This document shows, piece by piece, positions 1 to 5,080 of a stretch of 6,547 bases of DNA. Below the pieces are notes generated by a model that did no database searches, was not told the origin of the DNA, and was given only the letters and a program-made list of their open reading frames with translations. Position 1 is the stretch's first letter, and every line of letters starts with the position of its first letter. The translations under genes and the position numbers were made by a program. Origin of the DNA: an uncultured Lachnospiraceae bacterium (GTDB lineage Bacteria > Bacillota > Clostridia > Lachnospirales > Lachnospiraceae); assembly GCA_937950565.1 (NCBI GenBank), contig CALFCS010000010.1:1-6547 (forward strand). Reading direction: 5' to 3'.

Positions 1-186
1 TTTCTTATTGAACTTATCAACACGGCCACGTGCCTGAGCTGCTTTCTGCTGTCCTGTGTAGAACGGGTGGCATTTGGAACAAATTTCTACGTGAATATCT
101 TCTTTTGTAGAACCTGTCACAAATGTGTTACCACAGTTACAAGTTACAGTTGCCTGATGATATGCTGGATGTATTCCTTCTTTCAT
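1..186 (-). CDS. rpmE: 50S ribosomal protein L31, zinc-binding (C+) type, 3' end cut by window
   Basis: Translating the minus strand from the ATG at 186 gives 62 residues that run off the window at base 1, so only the last few codons (family length about 66-70) and the stop are missing. The protein begins MKEGIHPAYHQ and contains TCNCGNTF and CSKCHPFYTG, then GRVDKFNKK, which is the L31 signature. Cys16, Cys18, Cys36 and Cys39 are the four zinc ligands of the C+ form; zinc-free (C-) paralogues lack them. L31 sits on the large subunit and helps bridge it to the small subunit. A strong ribosome binding site (AAGAGGTG, 193-200) lies 6 bases before the start and fixes it. The gene follows rho at a 101-base gap, the usual Firmicute order, but has its own promoter. 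The identification is secure from sequence. Confidence 0.96.
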   Translation of the reverse strand, partial: MKEGIHPAYHQATVTCNCGNTFVTGSTKEDIHVEICSKCHPFYTGQQKAAQARGRVDKFNKK

Positions 187-211
187 GTTTTTCACCTCTT
201 CTTTTCTTTAT

Positions 212-259
212 CAAAGTTATCGCAGTCTGCGATTAATATTCATTTTCTAAACAGCTTTG
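212..259 (-). promoter_or_regulatory. Structured 5' leader of rpmE, candidate L31 autoregulatory leader
   Basis: The short untranslated leader between the rpmE promoter and its ribosome binding site contains a near-perfect palindrome, ATCGCAG-A-CTGCGAT (219-233). It can form a short hairpin. An outer pairing of CAAAG (255-259) with CTTTG (212-216) would enclose it. Structured leaders that bind the encoded r-protein are known for many r-protein genes, and L31 leaders have been described. The match to a specific leader family is inference only. Confidence 0.4.
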
Positions 260-261
260 TT

Positions 262-290
262 ATTGTATCACAAAACCATCCCATTGTCTA
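262..290 (-). promoter_or_regulatory. Promoter of rpmE overlapping the rho stop codon
   Basis: On the minus strand, TAGACA (-35, 285-290) and TACAAT (-10, 262-267) are separated by exactly 17 bases. A TG one base upstream of the -10 makes it an extended -10. The -35 box covers the rho stop codon at 288-290. Transcription would start near 255, leaving a leader of about 70 nt. This lets L31 be made independently of rho, although read-through from rho is also possible because no terminator is visible between them. Confidence 0.72.
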
Positions 291-1649
291 GATTAATTTT
301 GTCTTTTTTACTAATTGAATAAATTCCATATTATTTCTTGTACGAGAGAACATATTCAGGATATTATCCACTGCCTCATCTGCACGCATACCATTCAGGG
401 CGCGGCGCATAATATCAACGGCCTCCTGTTCTTCTCTTGTAAGAAGCAGGTCCTCTCTTCTCGTCCCGGACTTCGGTATATCAATCGCCGGGAATATACG
501 CTTTTCAGAAAGTTTTCTGTCAAGTACCAGCTCCATGTTGCCGGTTCCCTTAAACTCTTCGTACACAACATCGTCCATCTTACTTCCAGTATCCACAAGA
601 GCCGTCGCAAGAATTGTAAGACTTCCTCCCTGACGCATATTTCTTGCCGCACCAAAGAAGCGCTTTGGCATATGAAGAGCCGCCGGATCAAGACCACCGG
701 ACAAGGTTCTTCCTGAAGGCGGCACTGTCAGGTTATACGCTCTGGCAAGCCTTGTGATGCTGTCAAGAAGAATCATAACATCCTTACCATGCTCAACCAG
801 ACGTTTCGCACGCTCAATAACCATCTCTGAAACACGCTTATGATGCTCCGGAAGTTCATCAAAGGTCGAATAGATAACTTCCACATTCTCTCCTTCAATG
901 CTTTCTTTAATATCCGTCACTTCCTCCGGACGTTCATCGATCAAAAGAATCAAAAGATGCATCTCCGGATTATTTTTCTGTACGGATAATGCTACCTGCT
1001 TAAGCAGTGTTGTCTTACCTGCCTTCGGAGGTGATACGATCATACCTCTCTGGCCTTTTCCAATTGGGGAAAGCAAATCCATAACCCGCATGGCTGTGCT
1101 TGTCCTTCCACACTCCAGCTTCAGCCTCTCATTCGGAAATATTGGTGTAAGATCCTCAAAGCTTGGTCTCTTCATTGCCACAAGCGGATCAATTCCATTA
1201 ATTTTCGTCAAATAAAGAAGCGCGCTAAACTTTTCCTGCTGTGTTTTAATTCTCGTATGCCCTTCCAGAATATCTCCGGTCTTAAGACCGAATCTTCGAA
1301 TCTGGGACGGGGATACATAAATATCATTGTCTCCCGGAAGATAATTCTCACTTCTGATAAATCCAAATCCATCTGACATAACTTCCAGAATCCCGCTTAC
1401 CACAACTCCACTGTCAAGTTTATCTATATCATGCAATTCCTTCAGATCTTTATCCCCGGTATTTGCAGACATTTCCTTCACAGTCGCCTGAGATTCCTTC
1501 TTCGCTTTCTGCCGGTCTTTTTCGTCTTCAAGCAGCATTCGTTCAATTACTTCCGCTTTTTTCATTGTAGAAATCCCTTTTATTCCCCTCGCCTTCGCAA
1601 GTTCCTTCAATGTCGCAAGCGGCAGAGTTTCATATTTTTCTCTCATCAT
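288..1649 (-). CDS. rho: Transcription termination factor Rho
   Basis: This is a 453-residue RNA-dependent ATPase, a ring hexamer that loads on nascent RNA and releases RNA polymerase. Visible parts in order are: an N-terminal helical Rho_N domain (about 5-40); a short charged linker (about 41-77); the cold-shock-type RNA-binding domain (about 80-150) with the RNP-like DGFGFIR (93-99); and the RecA-like motor. The motor shows Walker A PPKAGKT (207-213), the catalytic-region motif IDERPEE (237-243), Walker B ILLD (293-296), Q-loop SGGLDPAALH (317-326), R-loop GTGNMEL (368-374), and Arg397 in SGTRRED at the arginine-finger position (E. coli R366). The linker is short; many Clostridia have a longer disordered insertion here. 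Of two adjacent ATGs, the first (1649) is better spaced (10 bases) from the GAAAGGA ribosome binding site at 1660-1666. Leu236 (E. coli L208) and Ser297 of the bicyclomycin pocket are retained. The gene has its own promoter and precedes rpmE. Confidence 0.98.
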   Translation of the reverse strand: MMREKYETLPLATLKELAKARGIKGISTMKKAEVIERMLLEDEKDRQKAKKESQATVKEMSANTGDKDLKELHDIDKLDSGVVVSGILEVMSDGFGFIRSENYLPGDNDIYVSPSQIRRFGLKTGDILEGHTRIKTQQEKFSALLYLTKINGIDPLVAMKRPSFEDLTPIFPNERLKLECGRTSTAMRVMDLLSPIGKGQRGMIVSPPKAGKTTLLKQVALSVQKNNPEMHLLILLIDERPEEVTDIKESIEGENVEVIYSTFDELPEHHKRVSEMVIERAKRLVEHGKDVMILLDSITRLARAYNLTVPPSGRTLSGGLDPAALHMPKRFFGAARNMRQGGSLTILATALVDTGSKMDDVVYEEFKGTGNMELVLDRKLSEKRIFPAIDIPKSGTRREDLLLTREEQEAVDIMRRALNGMRADEAVDNILNMFSRTRNNMEFIQLVKKTKLI

Positions 1650-1726
1650 ATTCTATTAATCCTTTCATAAGCCAACAATTGTTTTTGGGAATCCTGGTCT
1701 GAATCGACTACCTCGAAACTAAAGGT

Positions 1727-1754
1727 ATTATACTACAAATCTATCACTTTTCAA
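1727..1754 (-). promoter_or_regulatory. Promoter of rho
   Basis: On the minus strand a perfect TATAAT (-10, 1727-1732) follows TTGAAA (-35, 1749-1754) with a 16-base spacer. Transcription would start near 1720, giving a leader of about 70 nt before the rho start. The leader includes the palindromic AACAATTGTT. No clear intrinsic terminator separates the upstream amidase gene from this promoter. Confidence 0.65.
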
Positions 1755-1808
1755 ACCTTTTTTTCTCACTGTATCAATTATAGAAAACTTTCGACATCAT
1801 CCGGGCAT

Positions 1809-2651
1809 CTAAATCCCCAAATATGCATCAATTCCATCTGCAATTCCTGCAGCCAGCAATTTCTGATACCCTTCATCTGCCATTTTCTTATCTTCTTCCG
1901 GATTCGTCATATAACCCATTTCCACAATCGTTACAGGCACCTGCGCCCAGTTAATTCCACTCATAGTATCTGTTTCCCATACCTTCTCTCTGACTGCTCC
2001 TGTCGCCGCCACCATGCTGTTTAATACATTCTCAGCCAAGGCCTTGCTTTTCGCATAAAGTCCGCCATTGTATGGGTTTTTGGATGTCTGGCAGATTGTC
2101 ATCATTCCACTTACGCTTTTATTTTCTGAACCATTCGCATGAATACGGATAAATGCATCTGCCCCTGCATTATTCGCAACTGCCGCACGCTCTGAATTGG
2201 AAATATTCACATCATGCGTCTCCCGGACCATAATCACATCATACCCCCGGTTTAAAAGCTCATCCCGAAGCTTCAGTGACACAGCCAGCGTAAGCTCATA
2301 CTCCGGCATACCTGTTGCCACACCAGCTGTACCGGAAGATACTTTTGCCTTCATCTGTGATGCTCCCGGACCAACCGGTTCTTTCTCATTGTTTCCTCTT
2401 GCCTGATGCCCTGCATCAATTACAACTACATATCCATTCTTCTGATTTTCCTGTGGCTTCTCTTCTTCCGGTTCCGGCGGTGTCTCCTCCTTTTGTTCCT
2501 CTTCCGGTTCCGTATTCTTTGTATTAATGACAAGTTCCTTCGGTTCTTTTTTCTCTTCCTTTGGCATCTCTTCTTTGCTTTCACTTTTTCCACAGGCACA
2601 AAGTAAAAGAACAATTGCGAGCCCCAATAATAGAATTCCTTTCTTTTTCAT
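1809..2651 (-). CDS. Lipoprotein N-acetylmuramoyl-L-alanine amidase (Amidase_3 family)
   Basis: This 280-residue secreted zinc enzyme is predicted to cut the bond between N-acetylmuramic acid and the stem peptide in peptidoglycan. Residues 1-19 are a signal peptide (MKKK followed by a leucine-rich core) ending in a lipobox, LCAC, so Cys20 should be lipidated and tether the protein to the outer face of the membrane. Residues 22-72 are a Glu/Pro/Lys-rich, probably disordered linker. The catalytic domain spans about 73-280. It has VVVIDAGH (zinc ligand His82), Glu117 in the MPEYELTLAVSLKL helix, His171 in FIRIHANG, and catalytic Glu244 in VEMGYMTNPEED. All match CwlC/LytC-type amidases. There is no extra wall-binding domain. 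The start is supported by GGGGG six bases upstream. It follows tRNA-Arg and a hairpin only about 30 bases before the start, and no good promoter is visible in that gap. The wall-remodelling role is firm for the family; the growth stage (division, germination, sporulation) is unknown. Confidence 0.92.
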   Translation of the reverse strand: MKKKGILLLGLAIVLLLCACGKSESKEEMPKEEKKEPKELVINTKNTEPEEEQKEETPPEPEEEKPQENQKNGYVVVIDAGHQARGNNEKEPVGPGASQMKAKVSSGTAGVATGMPEYELTLAVSLKLRDELLNRGYDVIMVRETHDVNISNSERAAVANNAGADAFIRIHANGSENKSVSGMMTICQTSKNPYNGGLYAKSKALAENVLNSMVAATGAVREKVWETDTMSGINWAQVPVTIVEMGYMTNPEEDKKMADEGYQKLLAAGIADGIDAYLGI

Positions 2652-2681
2652 GACAAACCCCCGTGTTCACACAATATCACA

Positions 2682-2710
2682 AAAGCACTCCGGTTCATTC
2701 GGAGTGCTTT
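2682..2710 (-). terminator. Hairpin after tRNA-Arg, probable (leaky?) intrinsic terminator
   Basis: An 11-bp perfect stem (AAAGCACTCCG paired with CGGAGTGCTTT) closes a 7-nt loop. On the minus strand it is followed by TTTTGTGATATTG, a short and imperfect T-tract. It sits 27 bases after the tRNA-Arg 3' end and about 30 bases before the amidase start. It most simply ends the tRNA transcript, but some read-through may feed the amidase gene. On the plus strand no T-tract follows it. Confidence 0.65.
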
Positions 2711-2736
2711 AGCTCTTGATACTCAAGATTTTTCAA

Positions 2737-2810
2737 CGTGGGCGAGAGGATTCGAACCCCCGACCTTTTGGTCCGTAGCCAAACGCTCTATCCAGCTGAG
2801 CTACGCCCAC
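2737..2810 (-). tRNA. tRNA-Arg, anticodon ACG
   Basis: The minus strand folds into a complete cloverleaf of 74 nt. The 7-bp acceptor is GTGGGCG paired with CGCCCAC, with a D-arm TAGCTCAGCTGGATAGAGC. The anticodon stem-loop is TTTGG-CTACGGA-CCAAA, giving anticodon ACG. The T-arm contains GGTTCGAATCC, and the discriminator base is G at 2737. CCA is not encoded (TTG follows), so it must be added enzymatically. A34 would be converted to inosine to read CGU, CGC and CGA arginine codons. Confidence 0.97.
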
Positions 2811-2842
2811 ATACAATATAAATGCTTTTCAAAGCAAAATTT

Positions 2843-2871
2843 ATTATAACGCTTCCTCTCCATCTTGTCAA
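2843..2871 (-). promoter_or_regulatory. Consensus promoter of tRNA-Arg
   Basis: On the minus strand a perfect TTGACA (-35, 2866-2871) and perfect TATAAT (-10, 2843-2848) are separated by 17 bases. Transcription would start about 25 bases before the tRNA 5' end. The short leader contains GCTTTGAAAAGC (2824-2835), a small inverted repeat near the 5' processing site. This is among the strongest promoters in the window, as expected for a stable RNA gene. Confidence 0.88.
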
Positions 2872-2913
2872 CATAATTTTTCAAAATTACTTAACAGCAC
2901 TTGACAGTTGCCT

Positions 2914-3360
2914 TTACTTCCAGCTCTGCAGTTCTATAATATTTCCTTCACAATCTGTCGCATAAACAAAAACTGCCTCTCGTCCATCTTCATACTTCGC
3001 TCTTACAACCTCACCAATCTGGCCGCCGCCTTCTCGAAGAAGTAGCTCTAAAGTTTCTTCCACATCATCCACCTCAAAGGCTAAATGCGCAAGTCCACAG
3101 CGGTTTATCTGCGGAACATCTGCAGAAATCATTTTGTCATACGAGAAAATTTCAAGTGTCGGATGATCCTCTCCATATCCGGGCAGGCACAAGTGCTCTC
3201 CAACAATATGGGCATCAGGCAGTCCGGTCATTTTATTTAACCAGTCTCCCCGCAGATCACGTGTTTCTCCGATACTCTTGCAGTTAAATACTTTCTTGTA
3301 AAATGAAATCAATCTTTTACAATCCTTCGCAATGATATTCGTATGAACATATCGAAACAT
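2914..3360 (-). CDS. VOC-superfamily (glyoxalase-fold) metalloprotein of unknown substrate
   Basis: The 148-residue protein has two beta-alpha-beta-beta-beta halves typical of the vicinal oxygen chelate superfamily. The four expected metal-ligand positions are visible: His6 (FRYVHTNI), Glu70 (PTLEIFSY), His92 (LAHLAFEVDDV) and Glu143 (CEGNIIELQSWK). The family includes glyoxalase I, methylmalonyl-CoA epimerase, fosfomycin-resistance enzymes and extradiol dioxygenases. With all ligands present this is likely a metal-dependent lyase, isomerase or epimerase rather than a bleomycin-binding type. The substrate cannot be read from sequence. An upstream in-frame ATG at 3384 would add eight residues, but those codons contain the strong ribosome binding site AAAGGGGAGGAA, so the start at 3360 is preferred. 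The gene begins 31 bases after the fic stop with no promoter between them, so co-transcription with fic is likely. No strong terminator follows the gene. Confidence 0.85.
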   Translation of the reverse strand: MFRYVHTNIIAKDCKRLISFYKKVFNCKSIGETRDLRGDWLNKMTGLPDAHIVGEHLCLPGYGEDHPTLEIFSYDKMISADVPQINRCGLAHLAFEVDDVEETLELLLREGGGQIGEVVRAKYEDGREAVFVYATDCEGNIIELQSWK

Positions 3361-3366
3361 GATAAA

Positions 3367-3378
3367 TTCCTCCCCTTT
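3367..3378 (-). promoter_or_regulatory. Ribosome binding site that decides the VOC gene start
   Basis: The minus strand reads AAAGGGGAGGAA, containing GGAGG 8 bases before the ATG at 3358-3360. The upstream alternative ATG at 3384 has no comparable site and would translate through this one. Confidence 0.85.
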
Positions 3379-3391
3379 GTTCATTTAACAA

Positions 3392-3997
3392 TTATAATTC
3401 TTCTGCCTTAAAGGTAGTATAGCCCTCATAGTAATAACTATGGTCAAGCCCTTTCATATAAACCTCGCGGCTATCAATTTCATCCGTCAATGCTTTCCTT
3501 AAAAGGTACTTGATTTCAATATCTTTAATTGGGCTGCGCTCCATAGCTAGAAGATAATCCTCTTTATCTACCTTTCTCCAATCTATGACCTGTCCGATTT
3601 CAACCTTCAGAATATGATCAAGCCATATACGGGTGCTGCGCCCATTCCCCTCACGGAATGGATGGGCAACATTCATTTCCACATATTTTTCAATAATTTC
3701 ATCAAAATCAGATTGAGGCATTTTATCAATATTTTTGAGAGCGGCTTCCAAGTACATAACCGGCGCAAAACGGAAATTTCCCTTTGCAATATTTATCTTT
3801 CGTATTTGTCCTGCAAATTCATAAATATCTTCAAAAAGGTATTTATGAATTGCTTTGAGGGTAGCAAACCTGCCGGCTTCCATTTTATCCAATATGTCAT
3901 TTTCAAAAAGTTCAATTGCTTTTTTCTTACTTAGACGCTCTTCTTCCCTGGCAAGGTCAGCAGAATTTGTAAGCCCTAATTTATTTTCAAGAGCCAT
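3392..3997 (-). CDS. fic: Class III Fic-domain protein adenylyltransferase with C-terminal inhibitory motif
   Basis: This 201-residue Fic enzyme is expected to transfer AMP from ATP to a hydroxyl side chain of a target protein. The Fic core motif HPFREGNGRSTR is at 112-123, with catalytic His112, metal-binding Glu116 and the GNGR anion-binding loop. The target-docking flap KGNFRFAP lies at 72-79, and YEFAGQIRKINIAKG (59-73) is typical of the core. Near the C-terminus, SYYYEG (187-192) fits the inhibitory-helix pattern S/T-x-x-x-E-G/N; Glu191 would block productive ATP binding. That placement defines class III, as in Neisseria NmFic, which has almost the same length and which I recall as ending very similarly. 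In NmFic, tetramer dissociation and self-AMPylation of a tyrosine in this helix relieve inhibition; Tyr188 is the equivalent candidate. Related bacterial Fics modify GyrB/ParE, but the target here is unknown. The start is set by AAAGGAG (4006-4012). Sampled lines are about 30-38% GC versus 42-50% in neighbours, suggesting acquisition. Confidence 0.94.
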   Translation of the reverse strand: MALENKLGLTNSADLAREEERLSKKKAIELFENDILDKMEAGRFATLKAIHKYLFEDIYEFAGQIRKINIAKGNFRFAPVMYLEAALKNIDKMPQSDFDEIIEKYVEMNVAHPFREGNGRSTRIWLDHILKVEIGQVIDWRKVDKEDYLLAMERSPIKDIEIKYLLRKALTDEIDSREVYMKGLDHSYYYEGYTTFKAEEL

Positions 3998-4037
3998 AAT
4001 AAAATCTCCTTTAAGAAAGATTAATCAATACATAACA

Positions 4038-4067
4038 ATTATAACATGCACCATCTGTTAAACGCAA
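4038..4067 (-). promoter_or_regulatory. Promoter of the fic-VOC operon
   Basis: On the minus strand a perfect TATAAT (-10, 4038-4043), preceded by TG plus one base (extended -10), follows TTGCGT (-35, 4062-4067) at an 18-base spacing. It lies about 40 bases before the fic start and faces away from the kinase promoter. The two divergent units therefore share one regulatory region of about 165 bases. Confidence 0.65.
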
Positions 4068-4079
4068 TGCTGTTATCAT

Positions 4080-4126
4080 TCTGGACTGGTTGTTTTTTAT
4101 CTGTCTGGACTTTTCAAAACATCCAG
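4080..4126 (+). promoter_or_regulatory. Direct repeat TCTGGACT plus inverted half-site, putative operator of the kinase gene
   Basis: TCTGGACT occurs at 4080-4087 and again at 4104-4111, 24 bases apart start to start. An inverted CTGGA (read TCCAG on plus) follows at 4122-4126. Two direct copies and one inverted copy around the -35 region recall the arrangement reported for MocR-family PdxR regulators of vitamin B6 genes, whose sites contain a TGGACTA-like core. No such regulator is encoded in the window, so the assignment is inference. Confidence 0.42.
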
Positions 4127-4140
4127 TTTGATGCTAATAT
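4111..4140 (+). promoter_or_regulatory. Putative promoter of the pyridoxal/pyridoxamine kinase gene
   Basis: TAATAT (-10, 4135-4140) is preceded by TG plus one base, giving an extended -10. The best -35 is the weak TTTTCA (4111-4116) at 18 bases. The -35 lies between the second TCTGGACT copy and the inverted half-site, so a bound regulator would directly affect it. A perfect 10-bp palindrome, TCTCCGGAGA (4143-4152), lies at the expected transcription start. Confidence 0.42.
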
Positions 4141-4164
4141 AGTCTCCGGAGATTTTATATTAAG

Positions 4165-4172
4165 AAAGAGGA
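4165..4172 (+). promoter_or_regulatory. Ribosome binding site that decides the kinase start
   Basis: AAAGAGGA sits 5 bases before the ATG at 4178. The open frame extends upstream to an ATG at 4046, but that ATG has no ribosome binding site, and its extra codons overlap the putative promoter and operator. Confidence 0.7.
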
Positions 4173-4177
4173 TTGCT

Positions 4178-5035
4178 ATGACAACTATGACAAAAAAAAT
4201 TGCTGTTATCAATGACTTATCCGGCTTTGGACGCTGCTCTCTGACTGCCGCCATTTCCGTTCTTTCAGCTATGAGGGTACAGGCATGTCCGCTGCCGACT
4301 GCTATCCTTACTGCACAGACCGGGTATCCCAGCTATTATCTGGATGATTATACAGATAAAATGGAATATTTTCGCCGGGAATGGGCAAAAATGGGGCAGA
4401 GATTTGATGGTATTTATACCGGATTTGTTGCCGGAGAAGAACAGATTCATCATATCTTCCATTTCATAGATACGTTTGATACACCGGACACCTTTCTTCT
4501 TGTAGACCCGGTCATGGGAGATGACGGAAACAAATACGCTGTATTTACCCCCAATCTTCTAAGGGAAATGAAAAAACTGGCCAGGCGGGCTGATATTATT
4601 ACTCCAAACCTTACAGAACTCTGCCTTCTTACAGATGCCGATTATGAAGATATCCATAAAATTAATGATACAGAGATGCGAATAAACGCCATAAAAGAAC
4701 TGGCCGATTCTTTTCAGAAAAATGGTCCGGAACATATTATTGTTACGGGAATCCATCTTACAGATAAAGAAGGGACTGATTTAATGGGAAATTTATATAT
4801 TTCGGAAAATGCTTCTTCCTTTTCTGCTTTTCCGTATATCGGAGAAAGCTATTCCGGAACCGGCGATTTATTTGCCTCCTGCATAGCCGGTGGCGCCGCT
4901 AAAGGTATTCCAATTCCGGAAGTTATCCGGACAGCCGGGAAATTTCTGGAGGCTTCTATTGCTGATGCAGTCAGACTGCATATCCCGAGAAATGACGGAG
5001 TAAATTATGAAAAATATTTATCCATGTTATTATAA
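4178..5035 (+). CDS. pdxY: Pyridoxal/pyridoxamine kinase (PdxK/PdxY family)
   Basis: The 285-residue cytoplasmic ribokinase-fold enzyme is predicted to phosphorylate pyridoxal, pyridoxine or pyridoxamine with ATP, salvaging vitamin B6 toward pyridoxal phosphate. Its length matches E. coli PdxK (283) and PdxY (287). Motifs seen are: the N-terminal substrate-side INDLSGFGRCSL (11-22); YTGFVAGEEQI (80-90); DPVMGDDGNKY (110-120); ITPNLTEL (141-148); and the anion-hole and catalytic-base motif SGTGD (226-230), with Asp230 the expected base. The N-terminal GFGRCSL and ACPLPTAIL are characteristic of the clostridial pyridoxamine-kinase branch rather than of ThiD. PdxK versus PdxY cannot be settled by eye, so the symbol is provisional. 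The start at 4178 is chosen by its ribosome binding site and because family similarity begins at residue 8. The gene stands alone, divergent from fic, and converges on the hydrogenase gene with a shared terminator. Confidence 0.92.
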   Translation: MTTMTKKIAVINDLSGFGRCSLTAAISVLSAMRVQACPLPTAILTAQTGYPSYYLDDYTDKMEYFRREWAKMGQRFDGIYTGFVAGEEQIHHIFHFIDTFDTPDTFLLVDPVMGDDGNKYAVFTPNLLREMKKLARRADIITPNLTELCLLTDADYEDIHKINDTEMRINAIKELADSFQKNGPEHIIVTGIHLTDKEGTDLMGNLYISENASSFSAFPYIGESYSGTGDLFASCIAGGAAKGIPIPEVIRTAGKFLEASIADAVRLHIPRNDGVNYEKYLSMLL

Positions 5036-5080
5036 GACAAAATGCCTGTGCCTAAAACTCACGCACAAGCATTTCGTCTT
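5034..5080. terminator. Bidirectional terminator-like hairpin between the kinase and hydrogenase genes
   Basis: A long inverted repeat pairs 5034-5051 with 5063-5080 around an 11-nt loop: TGTGC with GCACA, AAATGC with GCATTT, GAC with GTC, and two mismatches. On the minus strand it is followed by a T-rich run including CTTATAATAAC. On the plus strand it is followed by a C/T-rich stretch. It starts within the kinase stop codon and covers the last hydrogenase codons and stop (5052-5054), so one structure can serve both converging genes. Confidence 0.65.

Noticed and set aside
67..291. 74-codon plus-strand open frame over rpmE
   Set aside because: It is antisense to the L31 gene and its promoter, and its composition is low-complexity Phe/Cys/His.
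315..716. 133-codon plus-strand open frame inside rho
   Set aside because: It is fully antisense to conserved Rho motor codons and has no family resemblance or ribosome binding site.
2714..2733. Small hairpin TCTTGA-TAC-TCAAGA followed by TTTTT on the plus strand
   Set aside because: It has the shape of a terminator, but the stem is only 6 AT-rich base pairs and there is no plus-strand gene nearby for it to end.
2893..2909. Possible terminator after the VOC gene
   Set aside because: The pairing AAC/GTT is broken by mismatches and no T-run follows, so it is too weak to call.
3392..3997. Fic gene as half of a toxin-antitoxin pair (FicT/FicA type)
   Set aside because: No small antitoxin gene with the inhibitory motif lies next to it; the motif is instead found in the same protein near its C-terminus.
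4046..4177. 44-codon N-terminal extension of the kinase, reading from the ATG at 4046
   Set aside because: It has no ribosome binding site, overlaps the divergent fic promoter and the putative operator, and family similarity starts only after the ATG at 4178.
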